Shown here one piece after another: positions 25,816 through 35,378 of a DNA stretch of 64,000 nucleotides (position 1 is its first letter; the number at the start of each line of letters is the position of its first letter). Under the pieces are notes generated by a model that saw only the letters and a list, made by a program, of their open reading frames with translations, searched no databases and was not told the origin of the DNA. The position numbers and the translations under genes were made by a program. Origin of the DNA: an uncultured Pantoea sp. (GTDB taxonomy: Bacteria > Pseudomonadota > Gammaproteobacteria > Enterobacterales > Enterobacteriaceae); NCBI GenBank assembly GCA_913778495.1, contig CAJYVD010000019.1, positions 1 through 64,000 of the forward strand, in the 5' to 3' direction.

Positions 25816-27324
25816 TCAGAACATCATCACCATCCACGGATAGGCGATGGCCATGAGCGCCACCAGGAACAGCGCGCCAAAAATCGTGCCCAGCCGCCAG
25901 TAATCTTTGGTGGGCAGATAGCCGCTGCCGTAATAAATCGGACTTGGTCCGGTGCCGTAAGGGGTGATAATGCCCATCACGCCCAGCGAGGTACACATCA
26001 TCAGGCAGAACACCGGCATATTGATGCCCGGAATCGAGGCCGCAATGGTCAACATGGCGGGCAGCAGCGCCGTGGTGTGCGCCGTGGTGCTGGCAAACAG
26101 GTAATGCAGCAGGTAGAAGGCCACCAGCAAGACCACGGCGGAAACCTGCGGATCGTAGCCGTGCAGTAACGTCGCGCCCTCTTTGCCCAGCCAGGCGATA
26201 AAGCCCACGCGGGCCAGGCCATCGGCCAGCGCCACCAGCGTGGCAAACCAGGCAAAGGTATTCCAGGCCGCTTTGTTGCTGGTGATGTCGCTCCAGTTCA
26301 GCACGCCGGTCCACAGCATCAGTACAATCACCAGCAGCGCAGCCATGGCGGGCTCGATCCAGGCGGTAGCGAAGATCCACATCATCAGCGCCGCCACCAC
26401 AAATATCAGCAGCAGGATTTCGTTACGTGACAGGCGGCCCAGCTTCGCCAGCTCAGCGCTTGCCCAGCGCGGCACTTCATCATTGATTTTGACTTCGGGC
26501 GGATAGAGCCAGTAAGCCAGCAGTGGCATGGTCAGAATCAGCAGCAGGCCCAGCGGCAGGAAGGCGAGGAACCACATTCCCCAGCTGATATCAAAGCCCA
26601 CCACGCTTTTCACTAGCGCCAGCGCCAGCAGGTTCGGCGCCAGCGCCGAAAGGAACATCGAGCTGGTGATACAGGCTGCGGTAATGGCCACCCACATCAG
26701 ATAAGAACCAATCTTACGTGCGCTGGGATCGTTGGGTTTGGAGCCATACAGCGGCGGCAGGTTGGCGATAATCGGGTAGATGGTGCCGCCGCTACGGGCG
26801 GTATTGGACGGTGTGAACGGCGCCAGCAGCAGGTCCGCAAACGTGATGGCGTAACCCAGCGTCAGGCTGCGCCGACCCAGATATTTCACCAGAATCAGCG
26901 CCAGGCGGCGGCCAAACTGGGTTTTATCGTAACCGGCGGCAAACATAAAGGCACCGAAAATCAGCCACACGGTGGAGTTGCCGAAGCCGCTCACCGCCCA
27001 CTTAAATGACTGCGTCGCCGTTTTAAAGGTGGGATTGGCCAATTCCGTGGGGCTAAACAGCAGCCACGGACTGAACAGGGCGATAACAACAACGCCGGTC
27101 AGGCCAATAACCGCGCCCGGCAGCGGTTCAAAAATCAGTCCGACGATCACGCCGACAAAGATGGCGAAGAAGTGCCAGGCGTAGGGTTCCAGCCCGGCCG
27201 GCGTCGGGACCAACAGCAGCAGCACCGCGACGATAACGGGCAGGCTGAGCATCAGCAGGCGGTGTTTTTTCTCCGGTGTCACCGGAGGCGCTTTAGGCGG
27301 TTCACGATGTAGTGGTGTGTTCAT
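25816..27324 (-). CDS. DASS-family (SLC13-like) dicarboxylate/tricarboxylate transporter
   Basis: A 502-residue inner-membrane carrier with about 12-14 hydrophobic helices belongs to the CitT/TtdT/YbhI group of divalent-anion transporters. The two hairpin motifs are visible as LAPFTPSNTARSGGTIYPII and, in the second half, FASTTAHTTALLPAM with ITPYGTGPSPIYYGSGY. The position between fumA and a fumarate reductase, with dcuSR nearby, suggests fumarate, malate or succinate exchange, but citrate or tartrate cannot be excluded. The ATG at 27324 has only a weak ribosome site; TTG 27339 is possible. Confidence 0.87.
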   Translation of the reverse strand: MNTPLHREPPKAPPVTPEKKHRLLMLSLPVIVAVLLLLVPTPAGLEPYAWHFFAIFVGVIVGLIFEPLPGAVIGLTGVVVIALFSPWLLFSPTELANPTFKTATQSFKWAVSGFGNSTVWLIFGAFMFAAGYDKTQFGRRLALILVKYLGRRSLTLGYAITFADLLLAPFTPSNTARSGGTIYPIIANLPPLYGSKPNDPSARKIGSYLMWVAITAACITSSMFLSALAPNLLALALVKSVVGFDISWGMWFLAFLPLGLLLILTMPLLAYWLYPPEVKINDEVPRWASAELAKLGRLSRNEILLLIFVVAALMMWIFATAWIEPAMAALLVIVLMLWTGVLNWSDITSNKAAWNTFAWFATLVALADGLARVGFIAWLGKEGATLLHGYDPQVSAVVLLVAFYLLHYLFASTTAHTTALLPAMLTIAASIPGINMPVFCLMMCTSLGVMGIITPYGTGPSPIYYGSGYLPTKDYWRLGTIFGALFLVALMAIAYPWMVMMF

Positions 27325-27339
27325 AGTTTTGATCTGCAA

Positions 27340-27915
27340 GTTAGAGAGAATGCGATGGATTGCCCCGGCCCGCTTTGGTGTTGGATAACGTGCTACCGCA
27401 GCAATACGAATAAACGCTTAATTCACGCTGAGCTTTAAATTTTCTACGCGAATTATCTATTATCTGTCGCCATGATGCGATTAATTAAAAACCCGAAATT
27501 GATCGAGATCAATAAAATGTGGATTTATTTTTTATGCGGATTTTAATTTGGCGAGCATAAAATCTGATGGCAATTTTATGACAAGGGAAAAGGCCATATC
27601 TACCGGCAAAAAGGCCGTATTTTTAGCGCGAGGTTTGTTTTTATGATATTGATATTTAATGTTTTTGTTGGGATTTATCGCAGGGTTTGATTTTTGTTAA
27701 CACTAGGTTAAAATTTATCCTGACGCGTTTTTTTATGTTTTCCTCAATCTTTATTTATTTCTGAATAAAACTTATAAAGCTAAAACAAAGCATTATGTAA
27801 CTAAATTAAGTGTTATATTCATACCATGAAGTCGGACCACTAAAAATAATTTAATTGCGCGCCGATTTGCCGAAAGAATTAAATAGATGATTTATAAATT
27901 CTGGAGTTGAACATA
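27340..27915. promoter_or_regulatory. AT-rich divergent control region
   Basis: This 576-base gap between the divergent transporter and fumarate reductase genes is much AT-richer than its surroundings and holds no gene. It contains a perfect FNR-type palindrome (27499-27512), several TATAAT-like stretches, and room for response-regulator (DcuR) sites that I cannot define by eye. The reductase end carries CTGGAG before its ATG. Confidence 0.6.
27499..27512. promoter_or_regulatory. FNR-type binding site
   Basis: TTGATCGAGATCAA is an exact match to the FNR consensus TTGAT-N4-ATCAA. It lies 175 bases before the transporter ATG and about 400 before the reductase ATG. It implies oxygen-responsive control of one or both; which one is unresolved because no clear -10 sits at the ideal spacing on either side. 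Confidence 0.8.
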
Positions 27916-30696
27916 ATGAATACGCTCACCCCCATTCTTAACCCGCTGACGTTGCCCAAAGGTGCCGTGCTAAAAAACCGTCTGGTCATGGCACCCATGA
28001 CCACCTGTACCGGCTACTATGACGGCGGCGTCACCAGCGATCTCGTTGAGTATTATCGCGTGCGCGCTGGCAGCATCGGCACCGTCATCGTCGAGTGCTG
28101 CTTTGTGGATAACCGCGGCGCAGCCTTCCCCGGGGCGTTAGGTATCGACAGCGACAACAAGATTGCCGGTCTGGCAAAAATCGCCCACGCCATTAAAACC
28201 CAAGGTTCAAAAGCCATTTTGCAGATCTATCATGGCGGTCGCATGGTCGAGCCGTCGCTGATTGGCGGAAAAACCCCGATAGCACCAAGCGCCATTGCCG
28301 CGCCGCGCGAAGGCGCCACCACGCCGCAGGCCATGAGCGCCGCCGAGGTGGAGACTATGATCACCAAGTTCGGCGATGCGGTTAACCGCGCGATTAAAGC
28401 CGGATTTGACGGCGTGGAGATCCACGGCGCGAACACCTATTTGATCCAACAGTTTTACTCCCCGCACTCCAACCAGCGCGACGATAAGTGGGGCGGCAGC
28501 CGTGAGCATCGCGCCCGCTTCCCGCTGGCCGTGCTGGATATCGCCCACCAGATGGCAGACCGCTTTGCCGCAGCCGATTTTATTATCGGCTATCGCTTCT
28601 CACCGGAAGAGCTGGAAGTCCCCGGTATTCGCTGGGAGGACACGCTGTACCTGCTGGAAAAACTGGCGGCGCGCGGTCTGGACTATGTGCACTTTTCCGT
28701 CGGCCAGCTGCTGCGTCCCTCTATTGTGGATACCCAAGATCCTACGCCGCTGATCGCGAAGTACCTCGCACAGCGTTCGCCAACCCTGGCAAACGTGCCG
28801 GTGATTGGCGTCGGCGGCGTCGTCAACCGCGAGGATGCTGAGCTGGCGCTGGAGAGCGGCTTTGATTTGGTGGCAATCGGCAAGGCCTGCATCGCCTATC
28901 CTGACTGGGCCGATCGCGCGATTCACCATCAGCATATGGAGCTGTGGATTGACAGCACCAAGCGCGAAGCCCTGACCATTCCTGAACCGCTGTGGCGCTT
29001 CTCGCTGGTGGACGCGATGATCCGCGACGTCAGCGACGGCCATCGCAAATACAAAGCCGGGGTTTATCAGGCGAAAGTGGAAGCGGAAGCGCTGAAGCTG
29101 AAAATCAATGTGACGCTGGATACCGACCGCATCACCGACATTGCGCTGGTGCCGGACCCGAATCTGGACGTTGATTTCACCAGTACCTTTGAAAGCCTGC
29201 GCGAGCGTATTCTGGTGGCGAACAGCCCGCACGTCGACGCCATTACCGGCGCGACCACGCAGAGTGAGGCGCTGAAAAAAGCGGTGTCACGCGCGCTGAC
29301 CACCTCCAGCAAAGCGTATGTGCTGGAAGAGGGCGGCAATCCGAATGCGCCGGTCAGCTACGATGTCGTAGTGATCGGCAGCGGCGGTGCCGGCCTGGCT
29401 GCGGCCATTCAGGCCCACGATGACGGCGCACGCGTCGCCATCATTGAAAAAATGCCCACCATCGGCGGCAACACCATTAAAGCGTCGGTGGGCATGAACG
29501 CGGCTGAAACGCGTTATCAGCGGCTGAAAGGCATTACGGACAGCAAAGATCTGTTCTACGACGAGACGCTCAAAGGCGGCAAATTTAAAAATAACCCGAC
29601 GCTGCTGCGCGAATTTGTTGAGCAGGGCCCGCAAGCCATTGAGTGGCTGGCGGCGAAAGGCATCGAACTGTGCGACATCACTATTACCGGTGGCATGAGC
29701 ATCGATCGTACCCACCGCCCGGAAGATCGCTCGGCGGTCGGCGGCTTCCTGATCAGCGGTCTGGTGAAAAACATCAACCAGCGCAATATTGAGGTGCTGC
29801 TGGAGACCTCGGTTGAGGAAATTCTGCTGGAGAACGGCGCGGTAGCGGGCGTGAAAGTGGTGGATGAGTACAATGAGAGCCGCATCCTCAACGCCAAAAG
29901 CGTGATTGTGGCCACCGGCGGCTTCAGCGCCAACCGTGAGATGGTGGTGAAATACCGCCCTGAGCTGGATGGCTTCGTCACCACCAACCACAAAGGCGCC
30001 ACGGGCAGTGGTATCGCGATGCTGCAGCATATCGGCGCGGCGACCGTGGACATGGGCGAAATACAGATTCACCCCACGGTGGAGCAAACCACGTCTTATC
30101 TCATCTCTGAAGCGATACGCGGCGGCGGCGCCATTTTGGTCAGTCAGGCGGGCCAGCGTTTCTGCAATGAGATGGAAACCCGCGACAAAGTGTCGGCGCA
30201 GATTATCGCGCTGCCGGAGAAAAGCGCGTGGATTGTGTTTGACGATCAGGTACGCGCCAACAACAAAGCGGCCGACGAATATATCGCCAAAGGCTTTGTA
30301 ATCAGCGCGCCTACGCCGCATGAGCTGGCGGTGAAGCTCAATATGGATCAGGAGCAGCTGCAAACCACGCTGGGGCGTTACAACGAAGGCGTGATTAAGC
30401 AAAAAGATGAAGATTTTGGTCGCACCACTGCGCTGCGCCATCCGCTGAATCAAGGGCCGTACTATGCGATTCGCATCGCGCCCGGCGTGCACCACACCAT
30501 GGGCGGCGTCACCATCAATACCGAGACGGCAGTGCTGAACGCCGATCAACAGCCAATCCCCGGCGCGTGGGCCGCCGGCGAGGTGGTCGGGGGCATTCAT
30601 GGCGCCAACCGCATCGGCGGCAACGCCATCGCCGATATCATTATTTTTGGTATCAAAGCGGGCCACAACGCGGCGAAACTGGCCGCCCAACGCTAA
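27916..30696 (+). CDS. three-domain flavin fumarate reductase (OYE-like / FMN_bind / FAD_binding_2)
   Basis: A 926-residue protein is built from three flavin modules. Residues about 5-365 form an Old Yellow Enzyme-like barrel (NRLVMAPMTT, HGANTYLIQQFYSPHSNQR, IGVGGV). Residues about 370-455 form an FMN_bind domain with the flavinylation motif DAITGATTQ, Thr447 being the expected attachment site. Residues about 465-926 form a fumarate-reductase-type FAD domain (VIGSGGAGLAAAIQA, EIQIHPT, HHTMGGVTI, GGIHGANRIGGNAIAD). There is no signal peptide and no heme motif, so it is soluble and cytoplasmic. Proteins of this build in Klebsiella act as NADH:fumarate reductases, which is the likely role. apbE follows directly. 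Confidence 0.88.
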   Translation: MNTLTPILNPLTLPKGAVLKNRLVMAPMTTCTGYYDGGVTSDLVEYYRVRAGSIGTVIVECCFVDNRGAAFPGALGIDSDNKIAGLAKIAHAIKTQGSKAILQIYHGGRMVEPSLIGGKTPIAPSAIAAPREGATTPQAMSAAEVETMITKFGDAVNRAIKAGFDGVEIHGANTYLIQQFYSPHSNQRDDKWGGSREHRARFPLAVLDIAHQMADRFAAADFIIGYRFSPEELEVPGIRWEDTLYLLEKLAARGLDYVHFSVGQLLRPSIVDTQDPTPLIAKYLAQRSPTLANVPVIGVGGVVNREDAELALESGFDLVAIGKACIAYPDWADRAIHHQHMELWIDSTKREALTIPEPLWRFSLVDAMIRDVSDGHRKYKAGVYQAKVEAEALKLKINVTLDTDRITDIALVPDPNLDVDFTSTFESLRERILVANSPHVDAITGATTQSEALKKAVSRALTTSSKAYVLEEGGNPNAPVSYDVVVIGSGGAGLAAAIQAHDDGARVAIIEKMPTIGGNTIKASVGMNAAETRYQRLKGITDSKDLFYDETLKGGKFKNNPTLLREFVEQGPQAIEWLAAKGIELCDITITGGMSIDRTHRPEDRSAVGGFLISGLVKNINQRNIEVLLETSVEEILLENGAVAGVKVVDEYNESRILNAKSVIVATGGFSANREMVVKYRPELDGFVTTNHKGATGSGIAMLQHIGAATVDMGEIQIHPTVEQTTSYLISEAIRGGGAILVSQAGQRFCNEMETRDKVSAQIIALPEKSAWIVFDDQVRANNKAADEYIAKGFVISAPTPHELAVKLNMDQEQLQTTLGRYNEGVIKQKDEDFGRTTALRHPLNQGPYYAIRIAPGVHHTMGGVTINTETAVLNADQQPIPGAWAAGEVVGGIHGANRIGGNAIADIIIFGIKAGHNAAKLAAQR

Positions 30697-30742
30697 ACCG
30701 TTTGACTGCCCGCCACGCGCGGGCTTTTTCAGGAGGGCACGC

Positions 30743-31708
30743 ATGACCACGCAGCCGGGCGTCTATTGCTATTCCGCGGTGTTGATGGGTTCGCCCATCC
30801 TGCTCAAGCTGTTTGACAGTAACCCGTCTTTGGCGCGTCAGGTCTTTCAGCTGATCAAGCAGCAGGAGAACCTGTTTACCGTGAATCGCGCAGATTCTGC
30901 CGTGATGGCGATCAATCAGGCGGCGGGACAGCGCGCAGTGGTGGTGAGCGAGCCGGTATTTGAGCTGATTCGCTTGGCGCACGCGGTGAGCCTGCTGCCG
31001 GACAGCGCCTTTAATCTCACGATTGGCCCGGTGGTGAAGCGCTGGAAAATCGGCTTTCAGGGACGCACGGTGCCGCCCGCGGAAGAGATCGGCGCGCTGC
31101 TGCGCCTGACCGATCCGCATCAGGTGGTTCTGGATGCCGACGCGCGCTCGGTGATGTTGCGTCAGCCAGGCATGGAGATCGATTTAGGCGCGATTGCCAA
31201 AGGCTATATCGCCGACGTGGTGCAGGCTTTTTTGCGCCAGCAGGGCGTCACCCAGGCGCTCATCAACCTTGGCGGTAACGTGCAGACGCTGGGTGCGCCG
31301 CCGCACGAGCCCGCAGGCTGGCAGATCGGGCTGAAAACCCCGTTTGCCAGCGACGATGCGCTGCTGGGCGTACTGCAGGTGAAGGAGAAATCGGTGGTCA
31401 CGTCGGGGATTTATGAGCGCTACTTCTTGCAGGATGAGCGCTGCTGGCATCACATTTTCGATCCGCGTACCGGCTATCCGCTGGATAATGAGCTGCTTAG
31501 CGTCACGGTGATCGCCGATCGATCGCTGGACGGTGATATCTACACCACACTGCTATACGGCATGGGCGTCGCGCGCGGCCTGGCATACGTTGCCAGCCGC
31601 GCCGATCTCGACGTGATATTTGTGACGCGCGATCGGCAGATCGTCTGCTCTGCGCCGCGCCACTTCCGCTTTCAACAGCAGGATTTTAGCTGGCGGCTGC
31701 GCTATTGA
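30743..31708 (+). CDS. apbE: ApbE-family FAD:protein FMN transferase
   Basis: ApbE moves FMN from FAD onto a threonine of FMN_bind domains. The 321-residue protein has SAVLMGSPILLKLF, FNLTIGPVVKRWK, the DLGAIAKGYIADVVQ motif, INLGGNVQTLG, and the metal/substrate region HHIFDPRTGYP with SVTVIADRSLDGDIYTT. It lacks a signal peptide or lipobox, so it would act in the cytoplasm, where its neighbour's FMN_bind domain is. AGGAGGG precedes the ATG, 46 bases after the reductase gene. The 3' end overlaps dcuR by 7 bases. Confidence 0.92.
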   Translation: MTTQPGVYCYSAVLMGSPILLKLFDSNPSLARQVFQLIKQQENLFTVNRADSAVMAINQAAGQRAVVVSEPVFELIRLAHAVSLLPDSAFNLTIGPVVKRWKIGFQGRTVPPAEEIGALLRLTDPHQVVLDADARSVMLRQPGMEIDLGAIAKGYIADVVQAFLRQQGVTQALINLGGNVQTLGAPPHEPAGWQIGLKTPFASDDALLGVLQVKEKSVVTSGIYERYFLQDERCWHHIFDPRTGYPLDNELLSVTVIADRSLDGDIYTTLLYGMGVARGLAYVASRADLDVIFVTRDRQIVCSAPRHFRFQQQDFSWRLRY

Positions 31709-32421
31709 CAGTACTGCTGCAGCAGCGAGTGATACTCAGGCTGGAGCCGATAGCGGTACACCGGACGCCCGGTGGCGCCGTAGTGAATGCTGGTAAACAG
31801 AATATTAATTTGCGCCAGCCAGATCAGATACTTGCGGCAGGAGACACGCGAAATGTTGACTTCCGTGGCCAGCTCGTCGGTCGAGAACTCCTGGCCCGGA
31901 TGAGCATCAATCCACTGACACAGCGTGCGCAGGGTTTGCGGCGTCAGCCCTTTGGGCAGGCGCTTGTTGTCATGCTGGGTGGCCGGACTGCCGTGAATCA
32001 ATAAATCCACATCCGATTGCTGGTAGTAAGGATGATTGTCCATCAGCGATTTCTTCTGCCGCCAGCTGGTCAGCGCCTCTTCAAAGCGCGGGAACTGGAA
32101 CGGCTTGATCAGATAGTCCACCACGCCGTAGTGCAGCGACGTTTTGATGTTCTCGGCATCGGCGGCGGAAGAGATAATGATCACTTCTACCGCACTCTGC
32201 GCTTTGCGCAGTTCAGGCAGCAGATCGAGGCCGTTTTCCTGCTGCATGTAGATGTCGAGCAGCACCAGATCCACCGGCGTTTCGCTGTTGAAAAGGATCT
32301 CTTTGGCCTGCTGCAGCGTCGACGCGGTGCCGCAGCAGGTGAAGCCTGCGACCTGTCCGATAAAGGAGCGGTTCAGTTCGGCGACCATGGCGTCATCGTC
32401 GACCACTAACACGTTGATCAT
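31702..32421 (-). CDS. dcuR: response regulator DcuR
   Basis: This 239-residue CitB-family response regulator activates C4-dicarboxylate genes. The receiver domain (1-120) has VLVVDDDAM, the phosphoacceptor in LVLLDIYMQQENG (Asp56) and the lysine in DYLIKPFQFPRFEEAL. The C-terminal HTH region has KGLTPQTLRTLCQWIDAHPG and NISRVSCRKYLIWL. Identity to E. coli DcuR is very high by eye to the last residues (QQYCQ). It overlaps dcuS by four bases. Confidence 0.95.
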   Translation of the reverse strand: MINVLVVDDDAMVAELNRSFIGQVAGFTCCGTASTLQQAKEILFNSETPVDLVLLDIYMQQENGLDLLPELRKAQSAVEVIIISSAADAENIKTSLHYGVVDYLIKPFQFPRFEEALTSWRQKKSLMDNHPYYQQSDVDLLIHGSPATQHDNKRLPKGLTPQTLRTLCQWIDAHPGQEFSTDELATEVNISRVSCRKYLIWLAQINILFTSIHYGATGRPVYRYRLQPEYHSLLQQYCQ

Positions 32422-34049
32422 GCGGATTGGTTTCCTCCATCCCAGGGTAATTGGACTAAAAATTGCGTAAACACGCCGGGCTCAGACTCGACGCTCACGC
32501 CGCCGCCCAGGCTCTCCGTTTGCTGCTTGAGCAGTGACAGGCCTACGCCACGGTTTTCACCTTTGGTGGAAAACCCTTTGTCAAAAATTGAGGCGAGATT
32601 CTCAGGCGCAATACCTGGCCCGTCGTCACTGACTTCGCATGCCAGCCAGCCGTTCTGGTAGTGCAGCATCAGGTGAATTTCACCTTCGGTCTGCCCGCTG
32701 AGCGCATCAATCGCGTTTTCAATCAGATTACCGATCACGGTAATCAGCGCGGCGAGTTGCGCTTCGTTGCCCGTGTCGGGGAGAAAGCTGGCGTCGCTAA
32801 TGGTCAGGCGATGGCCGCAGTCGGAAGCGCGATTGATTTTACTCAGCAGGAAACCGGCAATCACCGGCGATTTTATCTTATCGAGCAGATAGCCAATCTC
32901 GGTCTGATAATTGTTGGCCGTCTTTAAAATATAGGCTTCAACCTGCGCGTAGTTTTTCATATGCAGCAAGCCGAGGATCACATGCAGCTTATTCATAAAT
33001 TCGTGCGAGCGCTCACGCAGCGCATCCACGTAGTTTACCATGCCCGACAGACGCTGCATCAGTTGGCTGATCTCGGTTTTATCCCTGAACGTACAGACCG
33101 CGCCGATAATGCGCCCCTGGCTGCGCACCGGCACCGTATTGCTGACCAGCACGCGACCGTTTACGTGCAACTCTTCATCGCGTCGCGCGCGGCCGTGATG
33201 CAGGGCATCCTGCAAATGGTGGTGAAGCACCGGGGCGTGGTCCAACGGCGTTGTGGGGGCGCCGCTGTGTGGCACGGCATCGTGCAATAGCGTGCGGGCG
33301 GCCTGATTGACCAGCGTCACGTCGCCGCCATCGTCCATGGCAACGACCCCCTCTTTTACCGAGTTGAGGATGGCCTGACGCTGTTCAAACAGCGTGGAAA
33401 TTTCATAAGGTTCAAGGCCAAACAGAATGCGCTTCAGGACGCGGACCAGGATAAACGTGCCAATGGCGCCCGCGAGGGTGCCGATCAAGATTGTCCAGAG
33501 AATGCTCCAGCGGCTTTCGTTGATCTGATCGGTGACGGCATCCAGTGAGATGCCGATGGCCACCACGCCAATTTGCCGATCCTGCGCGTCATACACCGGC
33601 GTGAATACCCGCAGCGCTTTCGCCAGCGATCCCTGGTTAACGGAGACATTTTCATGTCCGCGCAGCGCGGGCTGCAGATCTTCGCCAATAAAATGTTTGC
33701 CAACCAGCTGAGGATTGCGGTGCGAATAGCGAATACCTGCCATATTGGTGATGCTGATAAACAGCAAATTATTGCTCTCTTCGACGGCTTTGGCGATGGG
33801 CTGAATGGCGGCGCGCTCGGGCGGTAAGGTCAAGGCGTGCTGAATCTCCGGCGATCGTGCCAGGGTGCGCGCCACCGCCATGGCTTTATCTTCCAGTTGG
33901 GTGCGGGTTGCCGCGCCAATCTGGAAAAAATAGAACATATGCACGCTGAACAGCACGAGCACGATGACGGCGCTTAGCATCAGCGTGACCAGCGTATTCA
34001 GTTTCATTGGCCGTTTGCGTACGGCGGTAACCGGATGTGGCGCAGACAT
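32418..34049 (-). CDS. dcuS: C4-dicarboxylate sensor histidine kinase DcuS
   Basis: This 543-residue membrane kinase senses fumarate, malate and related diacids outside the cell. TM1 (about 20-42) leads to a periplasmic PAS domain. The ligand residues known from E. coli DcuS are kept: Arg and His in IRYSH, the Phe of GKHF, and Arg in ALRVFTP. TM2 (about 185-205) is followed by a cytoplasmic PAS domain, the phosphohistidine in RERSHEFMNKLHV, and ATPase boxes NLIENAIDAL, SDDGPGI and FSTKGENRGVGLSLL. In E. coli dcuSR control dcuB-fumB and frdABCD; here the pair sits beside its probable targets. Confidence 0.95.
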   Translation of the reverse strand: MSAPHPVTAVRKRPMKLNTLVTLMLSAVIVLVLFSVHMFYFFQIGAATRTQLEDKAMAVARTLARSPEIQHALTLPPERAAIQPIAKAVEESNNLLFISITNMAGIRYSHRNPQLVGKHFIGEDLQPALRGHENVSVNQGSLAKALRVFTPVYDAQDRQIGVVAIGISLDAVTDQINESRWSILWTILIGTLAGAIGTFILVRVLKRILFGLEPYEISTLFEQRQAILNSVKEGVVAMDDGGDVTLVNQAARTLLHDAVPHSGAPTTPLDHAPVLHHHLQDALHHGRARRDEELHVNGRVLVSNTVPVRSQGRIIGAVCTFRDKTEISQLMQRLSGMVNYVDALRERSHEFMNKLHVILGLLHMKNYAQVEAYILKTANNYQTEIGYLLDKIKSPVIAGFLLSKINRASDCGHRLTISDASFLPDTGNEAQLAALITVIGNLIENAIDALSGQTEGEIHLMLHYQNGWLACEVSDDGPGIAPENLASIFDKGFSTKGENRGVGLSLLKQQTESLGGGVSVESEPGVFTQFLVQLPWDGGNQSA

Positions 34050-34161
34050 GATCGCTCCCTGAAAAGAAGAGCGGCTATTATGACGGAGAATAAGGCGAGG
34101 GCATACGGCGATTTCGCGGCAGGGAACAGCCGCGGTGCATCAGGCGATGCACCGCGCGCCA

Positions 34162-34698
34162 TCAGGCAGATTTCACCCGATTGGCAAAACTTTTGCGTAA
34201 CTTTTGCAGTTTAGGCGGAATAACAGCCAGGCAGTAGCCGTTGCGCTGGCCCGCGCCGTCCCAGTAATCCTGATGATACGCTTCCGCCGGATACCAGGCT
34301 TTTAGCGGCTCAATGGTGGTGACCACCGGATCGCTGTGGTCCGCTTGCGCGCGGGCGATGGCGGCAACGGCTTCCGCTTCCTGCTCGGGCGTGGCCGGGA
34401 AAATGGCCGAGCGGTACTGGGTGCCCACATCGTTGCCCTGACGGTTGAGCTGAGTAGGATCGTGCGTGGCGAAGCTGATATCCAGCAGATCGCCATAGCG
34501 GACTTTCTCAGGATCGAAACCGATACGGATAGCTTCTGCGTGCCCGGTTGCGCCGCTGCACACCTGCTCGTAGGTTGGGTTAGGGCGCTCACCGCCGGTA
34601 TAGCCACTTTCAACGGACTCTACGCCGATAACATCTTTGAATACCGCTTCAGTGCACCAGAAACAGCCGCCCGCGATCACCGCATATTCGGTTGCCAT
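34162..34698 (-). CDS. msrA: peptide methionine sulfoxide reductase MsrA
   Basis: MsrA reduces methionine-S-sulfoxide in oxidised proteins. The 178-residue short form has the catalytic GGCFWCTEAVF motif (Cys12), SGYTGGERPNPTYEQVCSG, and THDPTQLNRQGNDVGTQYRS. The C-terminal region AYHQDYW is conserved. It stands alone with AAGGAG upstream of the ATG. Confidence 0.94.
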   Translation of the reverse strand: MATEYAVIAGGCFWCTEAVFKDVIGVESVESGYTGGERPNPTYEQVCSGATGHAEAIRIGFDPEKVRYGDLLDISFATHDPTQLNRQGNDVGTQYRSAIFPATPEQEAEAVAAIARAQADHSDPVVTTIEPLKAWYPAEAYHQDYWDGAGQRNGYCLAVIPPKLQKLRKSFANRVKSA

Positions 34699-34915
34699 GT
34701 GTCTTGCTCCTTTCAGGACTAAACCCCAAACATAGGGGCGCGCAGGCCTGAATTCAACCGGGCGACCTGCGCAATGTGTGCGCTACGCGCAGCGGAGAGT
34801 AAGGCGCAGGCGTTAGCCGAGCGCATAACCGTATAAAAAATAAAAATTCCTTTCCCACCAATTACTTTGCCGAAGCGGTAAAAAATCTGGCTTGATCGCG
34901 TGAAAAAAATGGCAA

Positions 34916-34935
34916 TACTGTTTTTATATACAGTT
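34916..34935. promoter_or_regulatory. LexA (SOS) box
   Basis: TACTGTTTTTATATACAGTT fits the SOS operator CTG-N10-CAG with T-rich/A-rich interior and TACTG flank. It lies 14-40 bases before the umuD start, the expected place for LexA repression of umuDC. Confidence 0.9.
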
Positions 34936-34955
34936 ATTATTTTAAGGCCATGAAC

Positions 34956-35378
34956 ATGGAGTTTTATCAGCCAGCGGAACTGCGCGCACTGCTTAGCTTG
35001 CCGCTCTTTATTAGTCGGGTGCCCTGCGGTTTTCCCTCGCCCGCACAGGACTACGTTGAGCAGCGCATCGATCTCAACCATTTGCTGGTGAGCCATCCGA
35101 GCTCGACCTACTTCATTAAAGTCAGTGGCGACTCCATGATTGAAGGTGGCATCAGCGATGGCGATATGCTGGTGGTGGATAGCGCCATCGGCGCAGAGCA
35201 CGGGGACGTGGTGGTGGCCGCGCTGGCGGGGGAGTTTACGGTGAAGCAGCTCATGTTAAAACCGGCGCTGCACCTGCGGCCGATGAACGCCGCTTATGCC
35301 ATCATTCCCATTCCCGATCCCGATCAGTTTGAAATTTTTGGCGTGGTGAAACACGTGATTAAAACGCTGGGGAAATGA
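34956..35378 (+). CDS. umuD: translesion polymerase V accessory protein UmuD
   Basis: This 140-residue LexA-like S24 protein self-cleaves on RecA filaments to give UmuD'. The catalytic Ser is in [12 protein letters not shown] and the general-base Lys in FTVKQLML. The cleavage-region Cys-Gly is in [16 protein letters not shown] 34956 has AAGG at good spacing; ATG 34950 two codons earlier is also possible. A LexA box lies upstream and umuC overlaps its stop. Confidence 0.93.
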   Translation: MEFYQPAELRALLSLPLFISRVPCGFPSPAQDYVEQRIDLNHLLVSHPSSTYFIKVSGDSMIEGGISDGDMLVVDSAIGAEHGDVVVAALAGEFTVKQLMLKPALHLRPMNAAYAIIPIPDPDQFEIFGVVKHVIKTLGK

